The notes under the pieces are model-generated. The model was not told where the DNA came from. It did not search any database and was given only the letters and a program-made list of their open reading frames with translations. A stretch of DNA of 64,000 nucleotides from Sciurus carolinensis. Lineage: Eukaryota > Chordata > Mammalia > Rodentia > Sciuridae. Where the stretch lies: assembly GCF_902686445.1 (NCBI RefSeq), contig NC_062224.1, forward strand, positions 50,591,156-50,655,155. Direction: 5' to 3'. The position numbers and the translations under genes are program-made. Below, piece by piece: positions 24,213 to 36,659 of this stretch (position 1 is the first letter of the stretch; the number at the start of each line of letters is the position of its first letter).

Positions 24213-24900
24213 AAATATGTTCTCAGCTAAGGAAGCAAAATAATATAAAATCAATTCTCCAAAATGTAATAAAATCCATCTTTCATTTACAATTTTATGG
24301 AATAGAGTTGTGTAATATGAGATCTAAAAAATCATATGGAAGTATAAATTTCCAATAATAGTCTTGAAATTTTTTAAAAAGCATAGTGAGTTGCCCTGGA
24401 GGACTAACTCCTATAAGAACTGCTCTCCCACTGTAAACACCACAAGAAGGAGAAGAAGAGGAACAACGATGACGACAAAATATGTGAAAGAACTATTTTT
24501 AGATATTATATAACAAACAGGGGCTCTGACCCCAAAGAGAAGGGAAATAAAGTGAGCCCTCACTCTGGATTACTACCTGGAGACAATTTCCAGTATACAG
24601 TAAAGGTAGGGGAAATCTAAACAGAACTAAGTGTGTAAATGAGTTGAGGAAAAAAGAAATTGCAGTTGGGAGACTGAGAAAGCAACATTCATGGAGAAGA
24701 ATACTAAACAAAAGAGATGTGGTACAGGGTGAGATTTCTGATGTTCTGCACTGGGATCTCTTTCAATCATTGGCTGAATCTTCATCTGCATATGTTTTGG
24801 TGAGACTCCCAAGACAGAGTAGAGAACCACCATGCAATCCCTGAGGTCACACATAGATAGGTAAACACCAGGCATAGGATAGAATTCTCACAAGAGAATT
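24213..24900. other. no recognised feature
   Basis: AT-rich intergenic sequence. Open frames here overlap on both strands and show no conserved motif. Confidence 0.5.
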
Positions 24901-25110
24901 CTCCTTTGAGTAGGGGGTTATATCATCTTTAACCTAAAAGTTGCTCTAAACCTATGAAAGCTTGAAAGCAATCTTCAAAAGAATCTAATGAACTACGAAT
25001 AACAACTCAATTTTAGATCAAAGGCCAACATTTTAAAAGGAATACAACAGAATTCAGCATTAAACATGTAAAAACCTCATGTATAACTAGAACAAATTTT
25101 TTAAACAATC

Positions 25111-25318
25111 TAGGCTGGGCATGGTGGCGCACACCTATAATCCCAGCAGCTCAGGAGGCTGAGGCAGGATTGAGAGTTCAAAACCAGCCTGAGCAACTTA
25201 GTGAGGCCTTAATTAACTCAGTGAGACCTTGTTTCTAAATAAAATACAAAAAAGGTCTGGGGATGGGGGTCAGTGGTTAAGCACCCTGGGTTCAATCCCT
25301 GGTACAAAAACAAAAATC
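25111..25318 (+). mobile_element. B1-ID dimeric SINE
   Basis: 'aggctgggcatggtggcgca' B1 half and 'gggtcagtggttaagcaccc' ID half. Confidence 0.9.
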
Positions 25319-25906
25319 TAAATCATTACCAAAAAAAAGTAAAAATCTATAATTTTCGGAGATCCAAACAAGATTACTAGACATTTAGGGAAACAGAATT
25401 CATAATAATGGAAAAATAAATCAATCAGTAGAAAGAAACTTAGCTATGACAAAGATGATAAAATAGAAAAGCTTCTAAAACAGCTATTATTAATATGTTC
25501 CCATGCTCAAGAATGTAGGGGATACATTCTCTACATAATAAATACTAAATAAACATAACATTGTATGTTTAATGTGGATAAACGTAAATATAATTAAGAC
25601 AGACCCCTATAAATATGTATACTTTTATGTCATTTAACTTGAAGACATTATAGCAAAAACGATCCCAAACAAGAAATAGATAAAAAAGAATGAAAAAAAA
25701 AAAAAAAAAAGAATAGAAGAGCATCCAAGACCAGTGGGACAGCATCAAGCAATCTAACTTATCTGTAGTTGGAACCTTACAAAGGTCCTAACAGGTAGTG
25801 GGAGGCTTCAAGAAAATGGAAATTTTTCCAAATGTCATAAAAATTAGAAAACACACAGATCCAAGCAGTGTATGAATTCCAGTATAAAAATTATGTTTAT
25901 CCCACC

Positions 25907-26106
25907 AGGCATAGTGGTACATGCCTGTAATGCCAATGACTCAGGAGGCTAAGGCAGAAGGATCCCAAGTGTGAGGCCAGTCTCAGCAACTCAGTGAGGC
26001 CCTAAGTAACTTAGCAAGACACTCTCTCAAAACAAAAACAAAAAAGGGCTGAGAATGAAGCTCAGTGGTAAAGCACCCCTGGGTTTAAATTCTAGTTAAA
26101 AAAAAG
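25907..26106 (+). mobile_element. B1-ID dimeric SINE
   Basis: 'ggcatagtggtacatgcctg' B1 half and 'atgaagctcagtggtaaagc' ID half, with an A-rich tail. Confidence 0.9.
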
Positions 26107-27592
26107 AATTCTGTGTGATTAAGGCACAACTTAATCACATTCCTGAGAAGCAGAATGTGTTAAAAAGCTGCCTCCCAAAAGCCATCACATATAGAGGAAT
26201 GAAGAATGACTACACTCTTCCTTTCAGAAACACTATGTAAGTCAAAGGAAGGACATTTGTAAAGTACTGAATGAAGGTAAAAACCTGTCAAGCTAGAATT
26301 CTATTCTCAGTAAATTATCTATCAAAAGGATAGTAAAGTTTTTTTTTTTCAGACAAAAGTTGAGAGAATTCATCATTAACAAACCTGAACTTCAAGAAAT
26401 GTTAAAAGGCAGTCTTCAAACAGAAGAAAAAGGAAGAAAGAATGCACAAATGCTGAACATGTAGACAAAACTAATTTTTTTGAACATTCAATCTGTAAAA
26501 ATTATTGATTATTTAAAACAGCAATTGATTTAAATGTAAATGGCCTAAATAGTACAATTGAAGGCATTATGAGACTGAATTTAAAAAAGGAAATCCAACT
26601 ACATTTAGTCTATAAGAATCCCACTTAAAATAAAAAGAAACCTGTTAAAGGTAAAAGGATGGGAAAGAGTACAGAAATAGAGGATGACTATGTTAATATC
26701 AGACAAGTAAACTTCCAAGTAAGGAATATTACTAGGGAAAAAGAGGGATATTTCATAATGATAAAGATATCAGTGTACCAAGAGGACATAACAACCTCAA
26801 TATGCACGTACCTAATAATCTAATATTAAAGTACATGTAGCAAAAACTGTTAGTACTGAAAAGAGATGCAAACAGGTTCACAGTTGCAGATGTAGATTTC
26901 CACTCATCATTATAGGTAACTGACAGGACAAATAGATAGTCAGGTTATGGGAGCTTAGAACACTATCAACCAACGTGACTATAATTGAGATTTACAGAAC
27001 ACTATTCCAAACAGCAGAATACATAACTCTTTTAAAGTTCATTTGGAACATAGAGTAAGACAGAACATATTCTGGGACAGTCATCAAATCTCAATCAATT
27101 TAAATGAATTAAAGTTATGTAATGTATGGTTCTCTGATAACAATGGAGTTAAACTAGAAATTAATAGCAGAAAATTATCTGTAACATCCCCCAACAACTT
27201 GTAAGTTAAGCAACAGACTTCTAAATAACCCATAGAGTCAAATAAACTATAAAGGAAATTAGAAAGTATTTGAATTGAATGAAAATGAAACATAATACAT
27301 AAAAAAATCTGTGGAATAGAAACAAATCTTCAGGCCCTGATAATTTCACTGGAAAATTTACCAAATATTTACAGAAGTATTTAATGCCAACTTTGCATGG
27401 TTTCTTTCAGAAAATAGAAGAGAGGACCCTTCCCAACTCATTTTATGAGGTAAGTATTCCCATGATACCAAAACCAGAAAAAGGCAATACAGAAAAATAA
27501 AACTACTGACCAATATCTCTCATGAACTTAGACACAAACTTCTTCAACAAAATGTTACCAAATTGAATTAAACAATGTATAAAAGAATTCTA

Positions 27593-27718
27593 GGGGCTGG
27601 AGTTGTAGGTCAGTGGTAGAGCACTTACCTAGCACATGTGAGGCACTAGGTTCCATCCTCAACACCACATAAAAATAAAGACATTGTGTCCATGTACAAC
27701 TTAAAAAAGAAAAAAAAA
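27593..27718 (+). mobile_element. long-tailed ID SINE
   Basis: ID body with 'gtaggtcagtggtagagcac', then the extra 3' segment 'cacataaaaataaagacatt gtgtccatgtacaac' before the A tail. Confidence 0.9.
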
Positions 27719-27719
27719 A

Positions 27720-27811
27720 TGGGGTTGGGGATACAGCTCAGTTGGTTGGGTGTGTGCCTGGTATGCATAGGCCCTAGGTTCAATCCCCAACACCACACAC
27801 ACACACACATA
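27720..27811 (+). mobile_element. ID SINE ending in (CA)n
   Basis: 'ggatacagctcagttggttg' A box and 'ggttcaatccccaacacc' B box. The tail is a short CA run. It sits immediately after another ID. Confidence 0.85.
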
Positions 27812-27996
27812 TACTATGAAAATGTGGGCTTTATTTCAGGTATGCAAGGTTTGTATAACATTAGAAAGCCAATCAGTGTAATCTATTATATCAACAGACT
27901 AAAGAAGAAAAACCGCATGACAATATTCACTAATGCAGAAAAAAACATTTGACAAAAAAATCGCATGCACATTTATGATTAAAAATTAACAGCAAG

Positions 27997-28125
27997 GAGC
28001 TGGGGTTGTAGCTCAGTGGTAGAGACTTGCCTAACATGTGTGAGGCACTGGGTTTGATCCTCAGTGCCACATAAAAATAAATAAAGGCATTGGTGTCCAT
28101 CTACAACTAAAATAAATATTTTTAA
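27997..28125 (+). mobile_element. long-tailed ID SINE
   Basis: 'gttgtagctcagtggtagag' A box, 'gggtttgatcctcagtgcc' B box, then 'aaataaaggcattggtgtcc'. Confidence 0.9.
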
Positions 28126-28171
28126 AAATTAACAACAAAATAGAAAAAAAGCATTTATAAAAACCTATAGC

Positions 28172-28308
28172 TTGGGCTGGGGCTGTAGGTCAGTGGCAGA
28201 GTGCTTACCTAGCACTTGTGCCACACAGGGTTCAGTCCTCAGCACCACATAAAAATAAATAAATCAAATAAAGGCATGCTGTCCATCTAAAACTACAAAA
28301 AAAATTTT
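28172..28308 (+). mobile_element. long-tailed ID SINE
   Basis: 'ctgtaggtcagtggcagagt' A box, 'cagggttcagtcctcagc' B box, then 'aaataaaggcatgctgtcc'. Confidence 0.9.
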
Positions 28309-28565
28309 TTTTTAAAAACCCCTACCGCTAGTATCACATTTAATGATGAAAGACTGGTTTCCCGTTGGGTTGGGGAAACAACCCAAATATATATCAACTA
28401 ATGAATGGATTAATAAATTGCAATATCATTTATCCAAAGGAATCCTATTCTGTGATAAAAGGGAATGAACAACTGAGACATCCATTTGAGTGGAAAAGCC
28501 TGAAAACATTATGCTAAGGGAAATGTACGAGACACAAAATACTGTATACAACATGACTCTATTTA

Positions 28566-29690
28566 TTTAATGGTCCAGAAACATTAACACTATAGTAAGA
28601 GAAAGCAGATTAGTGATGACCAGGAGCTGATGTCTGGGCTGGGAACTGACTGTAAAGGGGCATGAAAGGTTTTTTGTTGTTTTGAGATGGGGACAAGGAG
28701 ATGAAAATATTACTATATCATGCAGTGGTAGAAAAGACACAGACATTCTGAACTTCATATCCTCAGATACACTCCATTCTCCTCCTACTATACCTACTTT
28801 TTAGCTTTCTTTACCATTCTATCCTCCTGTGCTAAACAGCAGATCCAAAATACACACACTTCACCATTTGGGGGAGAAGAGTGATGTTTGTAACAGTAAC
28901 TACTACTGTTCATAGCATCCAACAGGAAGGACAAAGCATCTCAAGTTGGCAACAGTAATGCCCATGGGAAAAGCTAGCCATGCCCACCCCAAATGTTAGA
29001 AACATCTATTAGGACACCTTTTATGCCATATTTCATACATTTTAAGGTGGGGTTTTGTGTTTCGTTTTTTGTTTTGTTTTGGGTTTTTTTGCTTTGTTTT
29101 TATTTGCATTCTAACTTCAGTGAAACACATTTCAAGTAATGATATGGAATTATAATTGGGTATGTTTATCTTCCTCATAGTGGTGAATTTTTTAAATGGT
29201 CCACCTTCTTACATTAGACCAAATACATCAGAATTTATGAATTGAAGGCTTCCATAAAGTCAAAAAACTGCAAACTGGCTAGACAGAAAATGCTCAGGAT
29301 TTTGCTTTTGCTTACAAGAGTAAGATAGAGACAAGAATCAAGGCAGACTCTACGGGCCTGAAAGCCAAGCACTGGACTGGTCTTGATGTTGTGTTTGAGA
29401 CTGACAGCCTGTTCTGACCTATTATCCCAAGTTAAGGCTGAGGAGATGCACTGACAAGTGGTGCCAACAGTCTTTGGAATAAGACCTAACAAATGGAAGG
29501 AGTTGGAAGAGACAATCATAGGGTAAAAGCAAATACTATCACCAGCAGGTGGCAGTAAAAACAGAAAAGACAGATGGCCTTGGTTGGCTCAGGAAGAGTG
29601 GCTCTTTATGGTATGAAATTAGGTAACCTGCCACTAGGCTATGAAATTTAGGACATGCTACCGTGCTACAAAAGGGACGGGGCCTTGGTA
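28566..29690. other. intergenic, unique apart from a CTCF-like site
   Basis: No gene or repeat is recognised. The segment 29230-29660 is less AT-rich than its surroundings and holds a candidate CTCF motif (29542-29556). Confidence 0.5.
29542..29556 (+). promoter_or_regulatory. candidate CTCF binding site
   Basis: CCAGCAGGTGGCAGT matches the CTCF core CCASYAGRKGGCRSY at every position. It lies in unique sequence between the divergent PRPF18 and BEND7 genes. A motif match is not proof of binding. Confidence 0.55.
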
Positions 29691-29691
29691 C

Positions 29692-29865
29692 TATTAATTA
29701 CTTAATCTTTCTGAACTTCAGTTTCTTCATCTGTAAAATGGAGAATAATAATATTTCCTATGTAATAGAATTAGTGTATTGATTAAAAATGATGACATCT
29801 CTAAAGGGCTAAAACAGTGTCTGGCATATGGTAAGTACTCAATAATTTTATAGATCTTTATAGTA
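29692..29865 (+). mobile_element. MIR SINE (3' part)
   Basis: 'cttcagtttcttcatctgta aaatgg' followed by 'acagtgtctggcatatggtaagtactcaat' is the MIR 3' half. Confidence 0.85.
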
Positions 29866-30726
29866 ATTTTCCTGCTTTATGAGTCATTCATCCATTCTTT
29901 CATTCTTTCAATAAACATTTATTTAGCAGTTATGATCTAGAAGTGGCATAGTTTATTACATTGTTACTGTTCTATATGTCTTCTTAATCCCTTTAGAAAT
30001 AACAAGCACACAGCACCAATTCCTCATAACTTTTACTTATGTTCTTCCATATGTTTTATTTCTGTTCCATCATCAGGTCAGTTTAGCAAAGGGTTGAAAG
30101 TAGGCTGGATCCATGAACCTTCAGACTATTTTTGGAGATAAAAGCAGAGGTTTTACTTCCTACATTAAAATAATAATATTGACTCATCATATAACAGATT
30201 TTAGCATGCCAAAAATGATCTAGATACATACAAAAGACTGAAAAAAAAGAGGAAGAAGAATTAGCTTGTCACACTGGAAGGTATAATATTAAGCCAGTCA
30301 TTTGCAAAAGAAAGATAATACTCAACTGCAGAGATTCAGAAAAAAATGAGATAAATATGTCAAAATGCATTAATTCATTACTATAAGTAGACTTTACATT
30401 ATATAATCTGTTATTCAAAATAACATGATTTTCTCTTGATTGCTGACTACTTTTAGTAATTAAAGATATTTTTCTATTAACTACCTACTAAAGTACCCCT
30501 AAATTTCAGAATTGGAATTCTTGAGGGAGATAACAGACAGAAATAATATATTACTCTGAGTTTAAATGCCATTTTTATTGCATTGATGGGAAGAAATTAT
30601 TGAAGATTTATTAATGGACACTGGTGTTAGATCTAGACTCTGTACCTCTGGGTTTCCAGACTTGCACTCCCTGCCTGCCTTGATTTCTAAGCTCCTTCAC
30701 CTCCCAAAGTGGGAAACATAAAGACC

Positions 30727-30905
30727 AGAGGTTTTCAGCACCGGTTGTTCACTAGCACTACTAGGAATGCTTGGAAAATACTAATGCCAATGCCTCACCC
30801 CCAACCAATTACATTAGTTGCTGAAGGGGAAGGAAGGACAGCAATAGTTTTAAAAGCTTCTCAGATGATTCTAAGGTACATCCAGTGTTCAGAATTACAG
30901 TAGAA
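30727..30905 (+). mobile_element. MER5A-like hAT MITE
   Basis: 'aatactaatgccaatgcctc' and 'aaaagcttctcagatgattc' follow the MER5A layout. Confidence 0.65.
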
Positions 30906-33000
30906 AATTAAAGACCAGAGGAATTGAAAATCACATATGTACTTCAGTGTACTTTGTAATGTCAGCTTCTCTCCTGAGATGCCTTTGAGCACCTACCCAT
31001 ACAAGGAAGAGCACTAAGTGTTGCACGTTGCCGTGTCCTTTTCGTGTATCCCCACCACCCTTCATTTGTACTTAATGAACTTAATGTACTTAGTGTAATT
31101 AATGATTTACCTCGTTTTATGGGCTTTTTTTTTTTGGTACTTATATAAGCCTTCTTTCAGAACATACCTTTCCTGGATGTATGAACTATTTTAGTATGAA
31201 TTATGGCAGGCATTTGCTAATTGCTTTGGTTGCCCATCTTAAAATTTAGCCTTGGAATGGCCCAGCAGCTCATCTTTCCTACCTTCACCTGTTGCACACC
31301 TCCCCTCTGAACAGCATTCTCTTCTCTTTCCCTTCTTTCAGCTCTCACCTATTTTTGTCCTTCATGAAACTCTATTTACCATTCATCCTCTTTCTTTCAA
31401 GGGTCTTATCCCCCAAATATTACCTGAACTTTAGAATTCATCCTCTTCCTCCATGGTTCTTCCCTGACATTTTCACTTTTCCCCACTTTTTCCTATTTCT
31501 TTGCTTAATTCCCTTATCCCGTCACTTAACCACCTTTCTAAATTTGTCATAGAGGGTATTAGCCCTACTCTAAGGACTCTGTGTTGATGAGAGGTGTTAA
31601 GGAGCATAGTGGTCAAGTGAGAACTGAATCAGTTTGTGAAGAAAGACCTAAGTGTTCCATATTTGAAAAAGAGGGTGGGACACAGGTGGGGGAGAGACAA
31701 TAAAGGCCATTATCAAAATGCCAGGTGGAAGAGGTAAGTCAAGAAGTATAGCCTGAAGGTTCATGGATCTAGTCAAGAGGAGACAGGTTAGAGTCAGGGA
31801 CAGATAGAAATCATAAGTAATAAAATGCAGAGACCAGAACTCAGAGAAAGACAAATGTATTATTTGCAACTTCCTATTTATACCAGCATTCCACGTCTTT
31901 TTTCTGTACTCTTATTCAGAATATTATGAAATAAATATTTCATAAATATTTGGTGTCTAGGCTGTGCCCAAAATATCAGAGCAGGAGTCCATTTACATTG
32001 AGCCTGGGATTCATGTGCTAGGGGGTACCCACTAATTTAAAGATACAGGGTAAGGTAGGCTTCAGTAGGTTCCTCCTATCAGACAGGATAGGTTCACTTC
32101 CCCATATGGGTTTTCCTGATGGAAGCTGGAATTGGTCTCCAAGGAGTGTGAGAGTTCCCCATGAGCACCCTCCAGTCTGTGTCCGGCTTGTTGGATGAGA
32201 GTTGGAACTGGTTTTGGTGGTTGTGACTAATATCACCCTTGTTCATCATTTATTTGAGGCCACATGTGAGATTTCTGGGGTGTGTCCTTAGTGTGAAATA
32301 GCATGTACAGGGAAAAACAAATCCAGGAAACAACAAGGGATATGAGCTTATAGTTATGGAGGGTCTTAAACTCTCTTGCAAGGACAGGTGCAAAATAGGA
32401 GAGTCAGGAGACCTCCCATCAGAATCATTCCCCGTGTTATTTGGTAATCACTGACCATGGCCCTGTATCACAATGTCCCCTGTGGTGCTCAAGAGGGTCT
32501 TGGAGGTATTCCTGGGAAGCCTGAGCTCCTACACTGATGTGACCAATGACTGGGCTCACAGAGTTTCTGGATACTAACCAGAAGAAGAGGTAGTGGAAAA
32601 ACCATAAATAGCACAAAAGGGAGTATTCAGGAAAGAGGAGTTCAGAGAACTTTTATACATAAATCCAGTAGTTACTTTTTGGATCCCCAATTATCTTTTC
32701 ATTCTTGCCATCACTAAGGTACACAAAGATGACACTTTTGCCACCTCATCAGAAATAATTGTAGTTTTACCTAAGTAAATTCTGTAGCTGGATAAGAATG
32801 TCCAGATGATGGATACTAGTGACTTTTAGACTGTTCCAGAAGAGCTATCCAGGCAGAGCGCATTTCAGAGCAGGTTTGGTGGCAAAGTATAGGGTCTTTG
32901 AGACTTTTTCTGTACTCCCCCAAATGGAGGTACAGGATTCACTCAGGGGCAAGCACCATTCTTCCTCAGCAGCCATTTAGTGAAGTTGAGAGACAGCAAA
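30906..33000. other. intergenic, no gene recognised
   Basis: Mostly unassigned sequence. Part of 31255-31560 may be decayed L2. The block 31980-33000 is less AT-rich, but its open frames (for example 32018-32236, minus) match nothing I can name. Confidence 0.4.
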
Positions 33001-33049
33001 GTAGCTCTGTCAGTAGCTCTTCCTTGGTCTTGTGACAACCACCCTACAA

Positions 33050-33212
33050 TCCTCCAAGGTAAATAATGTCACCTGAGTCAGTGGAGACTGGCATGGTCAA
33101 GTAACTTGCCCAGTCACACAGTTATGAGCTGAGGACTCAGAATATAAATGCATGTCTCCCTTATTTCCATATTCATGATCTTACCAACTAAGTTAATCCT
33201 GCCTCAAGGTAG
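33050..33212 (-). mobile_element. MIR SINE, minus strand
   Basis: 'agtaacttgcccagtcacac' then 'gaggactcagaatat...gatcttaccaactaagttaatcctgcctc' is the complement of MIR. Confidence 0.7.
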
Positions 33213-33766
33213 AAGAGTGGTAGGGGACAAAAAAGGTTGTGCCTATCAGACAATAGTTAGGGCTTGTTGATTTTAACATTAGTCCCCATCACAACCAACA
33301 GGGAAGGGGAAAGCAAGCAAAAATTATGGGCACCTGGTGATCTGGAAGAGGGAGATGGGGACCAACTAAGTTAGAAATCAGTATAAAGCCTAGGCATACA
33401 TTTTCAGTAGGTAGATCTCTTGTGGGGGTGCCTGGAAAAAGATGTTTTTGTTGTTGCTTATTAAAACTTTTTCATCAAGGGTCAAACTTGCTTTTGGTTG
33501 TTCTATGATGACTCTCCAAATGGTTGTTTACACTTTCATTCCAGAACCTGGGAAATATCAGGGCACCAATAAATTTATCAAAATGATCACTGAAATCAGA
33601 GGTAGATAAATAGGAAGTTAAAATTGCAGAATGTTTCTATAACATATTAAGGAATTTGGAAAACAGAGAAAATAAAATCACACGTAATTCCAACTGTATC
33701 AAGCAATCACTATTACCATTTGGTACAATTTATTTACATATTTTACAGACTTGGCAATAATTGTGC

Positions 33767-33860
33767 ACTTTTTTTTTTTTTTTTGCAGTGCCGGGGATTG
33801 AGCCCAGGGCCTTGTGCTTACAAGGCAAGCACTCTACCAACTGCACTATCTCCCCAGCCC
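33767..33860 (-). mobile_element. ID SINE, minus strand, with target-site duplication
   Basis: Poly(T), complement B box 'ggattgagcccagggcc' and 'ctatctccccagccc'. The direct repeat TGTGCACTT flanks it (33763 and 33861), so the insertion is clean. It has split an older AT-rich repeat (about 33640-34100) that I could not assign. Confidence 0.92.
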
Positions 33861-34832
33861 TGTGCACTTCTTTTGTATCTGAAATTTTTACCTTAGTATT
33901 AAATTATATGCACTTTCCTATTTTAATTTAGAATCTTCATAGTGGTTTGTTGAGTTACACAGTATTTCACTAACTGTGCTATAGTCAGAATTTATGTTAA
34001 ATTATTCCCTATGCTATTGGATATTTAAGTCATGAAAGTTTTTGCTACTACAAATTATTCTGCAGTGAACACCTTTATGCAAAAAATACTTTATTTGCAT
34101 AAAGTGTTTTAGATTCTTTGCTCCTGTGGTCATTACCACCCCAGGCTAGGCCTTAAGCACCACGTGGATTAAGATGTTAGCCAATCTCCTTTACTTCTGA
34201 TCTATCCTGCATAACACTAGGAGATAATCATCCTATGGTGCCACTTTTTCATCATGCCACTTTCTTAAGGTATCCTTGATGCTTATCTGCCCATCTTCCA
34301 TGTGCTATAATTTCATGATTCTGTCATAATCCTTACAGACCAAATGTGAAGCCCTAAGGACTAACTATTAGGAAACAGAATAAATGGAACCAGAGACTAA
34401 ATTTAAGATACACCAATCCAGACAAAAATATTGAGCCCCAAGTTGCATGTGATAGTATCCATCAGAGCAAGAAGAAACTTAGAACCAGTTCAAGTTAGAT
34501 CCACATAGGAGGTTCTCAGTCAGTAAGCAGGGGAATAGTATCAGTACTCACTGAGTAGTGGGAACATGTATAATCAAGCAGGACCACAGTCAGAGCCCAA
34601 GAGCAGGTCATCTCTGTTGAAACAGAATTAGAAGTACAGTAAGCAGTATCAGACACTCTGGGGCACGGAGACAGCAAAAACTAGACAGGGTAAATAGGTC
34701 TAGTTTTGTGGCATGGTTCTGGAACAAGGTACCAAGGCAAAAGCCCAGTTGTATAAGACAGACCTTCATGGGGAACAGTGGGAAAGTCTGTTACCTGCAT
34801 GTATAGGCAGACTTACAAAAAGATGGATTTGG

Positions 34833-34935
34833 GGGTTGGAGTTGTGGTTCAGTGGTAGAGTGCTTGCCTGGCATGTATGAGGCCCTGGGTTTGATAAATA
34901 AAAGATCCACTGACAACTAAAAAAATAGACATTTT
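34833..34935 (+). mobile_element. long-tailed ID SINE with internal loss
   Basis: 'gttgtggttcagtggtagag' and 'ggccctgggtttgataaata'. The usual 'ccccagcacc' segment after the B box is missing. Confidence 0.8.
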
Positions 34936-35010
34936 AAAAAAGGCAGGGAATCACCAAAATGTCTGGTTCAGAGCAGCAGACTAGATCTGGAACTTGTGGA
35001 CTTGTGGGCT

Positions 35011-35200
35011 TTTGGTTTTGTTTTTTGGTACCGGGGATTGAACGTAGGGACACTTTACCACTGAGCTACATCCCCAGTCTTTTTCATTTTTTACTTTGAT
35101 ACAGGGTCTTATTAAGTTACTGAGGTTGGCCTTGAACTTGGAATCTTTCTGCTTCAGCTTCCGTTTTGCTGGGATTACAGGTGTGCACCACTGCCTAGTT
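35011..35200 (-). mobile_element. B1-ID dimeric SINE, minus strand
   Basis: 'accggggattgaacgtaggg' ID half and 'gctgggattacaggtgtgca' B1 half in complement. Confidence 0.9.
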
Positions 35201-35595
35201 CTTAATCTACCAGCAATGGTCTTAGAAAATCTATTACTGCAAGAGATAGCCTGCTGATGGAGGAACCCACTATAAGCAGCTGACAGAGACTGCCTTCCAA
35301 AAGGATCTTCCCACCAAAAACAAAATGAGTAAAACCACATGTTTACCTATGTAGAATCAAATGCACATGTATGGTACAGTCCACCAACTTGGTGGAATAA
35401 AATTTCACTTTTAGCATTCTTTTATTTTGATTTGAAAGTATTATGATTATTAAGAGATATACAAAGACCCCACTTCACATAAATAACACAATAATGTAAA
35501 ATTGTCTACTTCTCTATAAATTGAGGATTCACTGATTTTGGTTGAGGGTAGGGAGGAGGCAAGATGGTATTAGAGCTTGCAGTGGATAATTAGTC

Positions 35596-35998
35596 ATGGT
35601 ATCAGTCAAGTTTCTCCAGATAAAGAAAACTAATAGGATAAACATAGAAGAAGGGACATTGATTGAGATTTTAAGGAGAGTAATAGGGGCTGGCAAGTCT
35701 AAAATCTGCAAGGCAGGCCAACAGGCTCAGGGAAGAGTTGATGTTAAAAGCAAGTCTGAAGACAGTCTGGAAGCAGAATTCCCTTCTCTTCAGGGGCCTC
35801 AGTCTTCTTTTCTTAAGGTCTTCATCTGATTGAATGAGGCCCACTTACATTATGGAAGGTAATTTGCTTTACCCAAAGTCTTCTCATTTGAACATTAGTC
35901 ACATTTTAAAAACACCTTCATAATATTTAAACTGGTGTTTAGTCAACAACTGGATACCACAGCCTAAAATTGGCATATAAAATTAGCCATCACAGTCA
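35596..35998 (+). repeat. ancient interspersed repeat
   Basis: 'ggggctggcaagtctaaaat', 'ctgattgaatgaggcccact' and the end 'aaaattagccatcacag'. Same family as the repeat at 19145-19845, without the nested MITE. The class is not assigned. Confidence 0.5.
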
Positions 35999-36659
35999 TG
36001 AAACAAGTCAAGGTCCCTGAACCTCTGAGCATGGGAGAGAGAGAGTCAAATATATCTTTTCCCAGTTCCTCCCAGATTATGGGACCAAACCCAAATTTCT
36101 CATTCTTACATTTAAGGACTTATTTCTCACAGCTTCTGAATACAAACCTTCACTCACAGAGCCAGTCAGCTCTTTCTCTCCCACATACTAGCATTCATCT
36201 GCACACCATGGCCGCTCATGCTGTCATGAATCCCTTACCTCTCTGCCTACCAGACCTCCCACCTCATTCGAAAACAAGCTCACAACAAAGCTTCTCTACC
36301 AATATTTCTTTGATGTGTGGGTTCAGATCTAACTTCACTTATGACTAAATCTGAAAGAAAAGATATAATGAGATGTTAACAAAAGATATGAGATATGAAA
36401 CCTGGAACTAGAATTTTTCCCTCTGCATGTAAGTTAATCTGAAAGAAGACCAGCTCTGCTAGAGAATACATTTGAGAGAGATATTCTCCAACTATTGAGT
36501 CACTTAAGAACATGGCAATGCCTCTTTATTTCTCCTCAAGGCCAAATACACTCAAATTATAGGTGGGTCCTGCTTCCTTTCAGATTTTCAGTGATGCCTT
36601 TGGTTGACTATAGCCAAACTAAGCAACAAATGACAATACAGAGTTGATCTCTACTACTG

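Larger units (their letters stand above)
24950..28565 (+). mobile_element. ancient L1 (L1M) with six nested SINEs
   Basis: L1-like segments occur in 5'-3' order on the plus strand: ORF1-like text ('gcatcaagcaatctaactta', about 25741), a linker ('cctgaacttcaagaaatg', about 26384), ORF2 from about 26500 to 27590 including the region before the reverse transcriptase, the RT segment 'aggtatgcaaggtttgtata' at 27838, and a 3' portion ('caacccaaatatatatcaac', 28380) to about 28565. Six SINEs split it (25111, 25907, 27593, 27720, 27997, 28172). All frames are heavily broken. Much of ORF2 is missing between about 27960 and 28330. Confidence 0.7.

Noticed and set aside
31980..33000. A relatively GC-richer block with small minus-strand frames, considered as a possible ERV internal fragment
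   Set aside because: I could not identify any gag, protease or polymerase motif, so no element is claimed.
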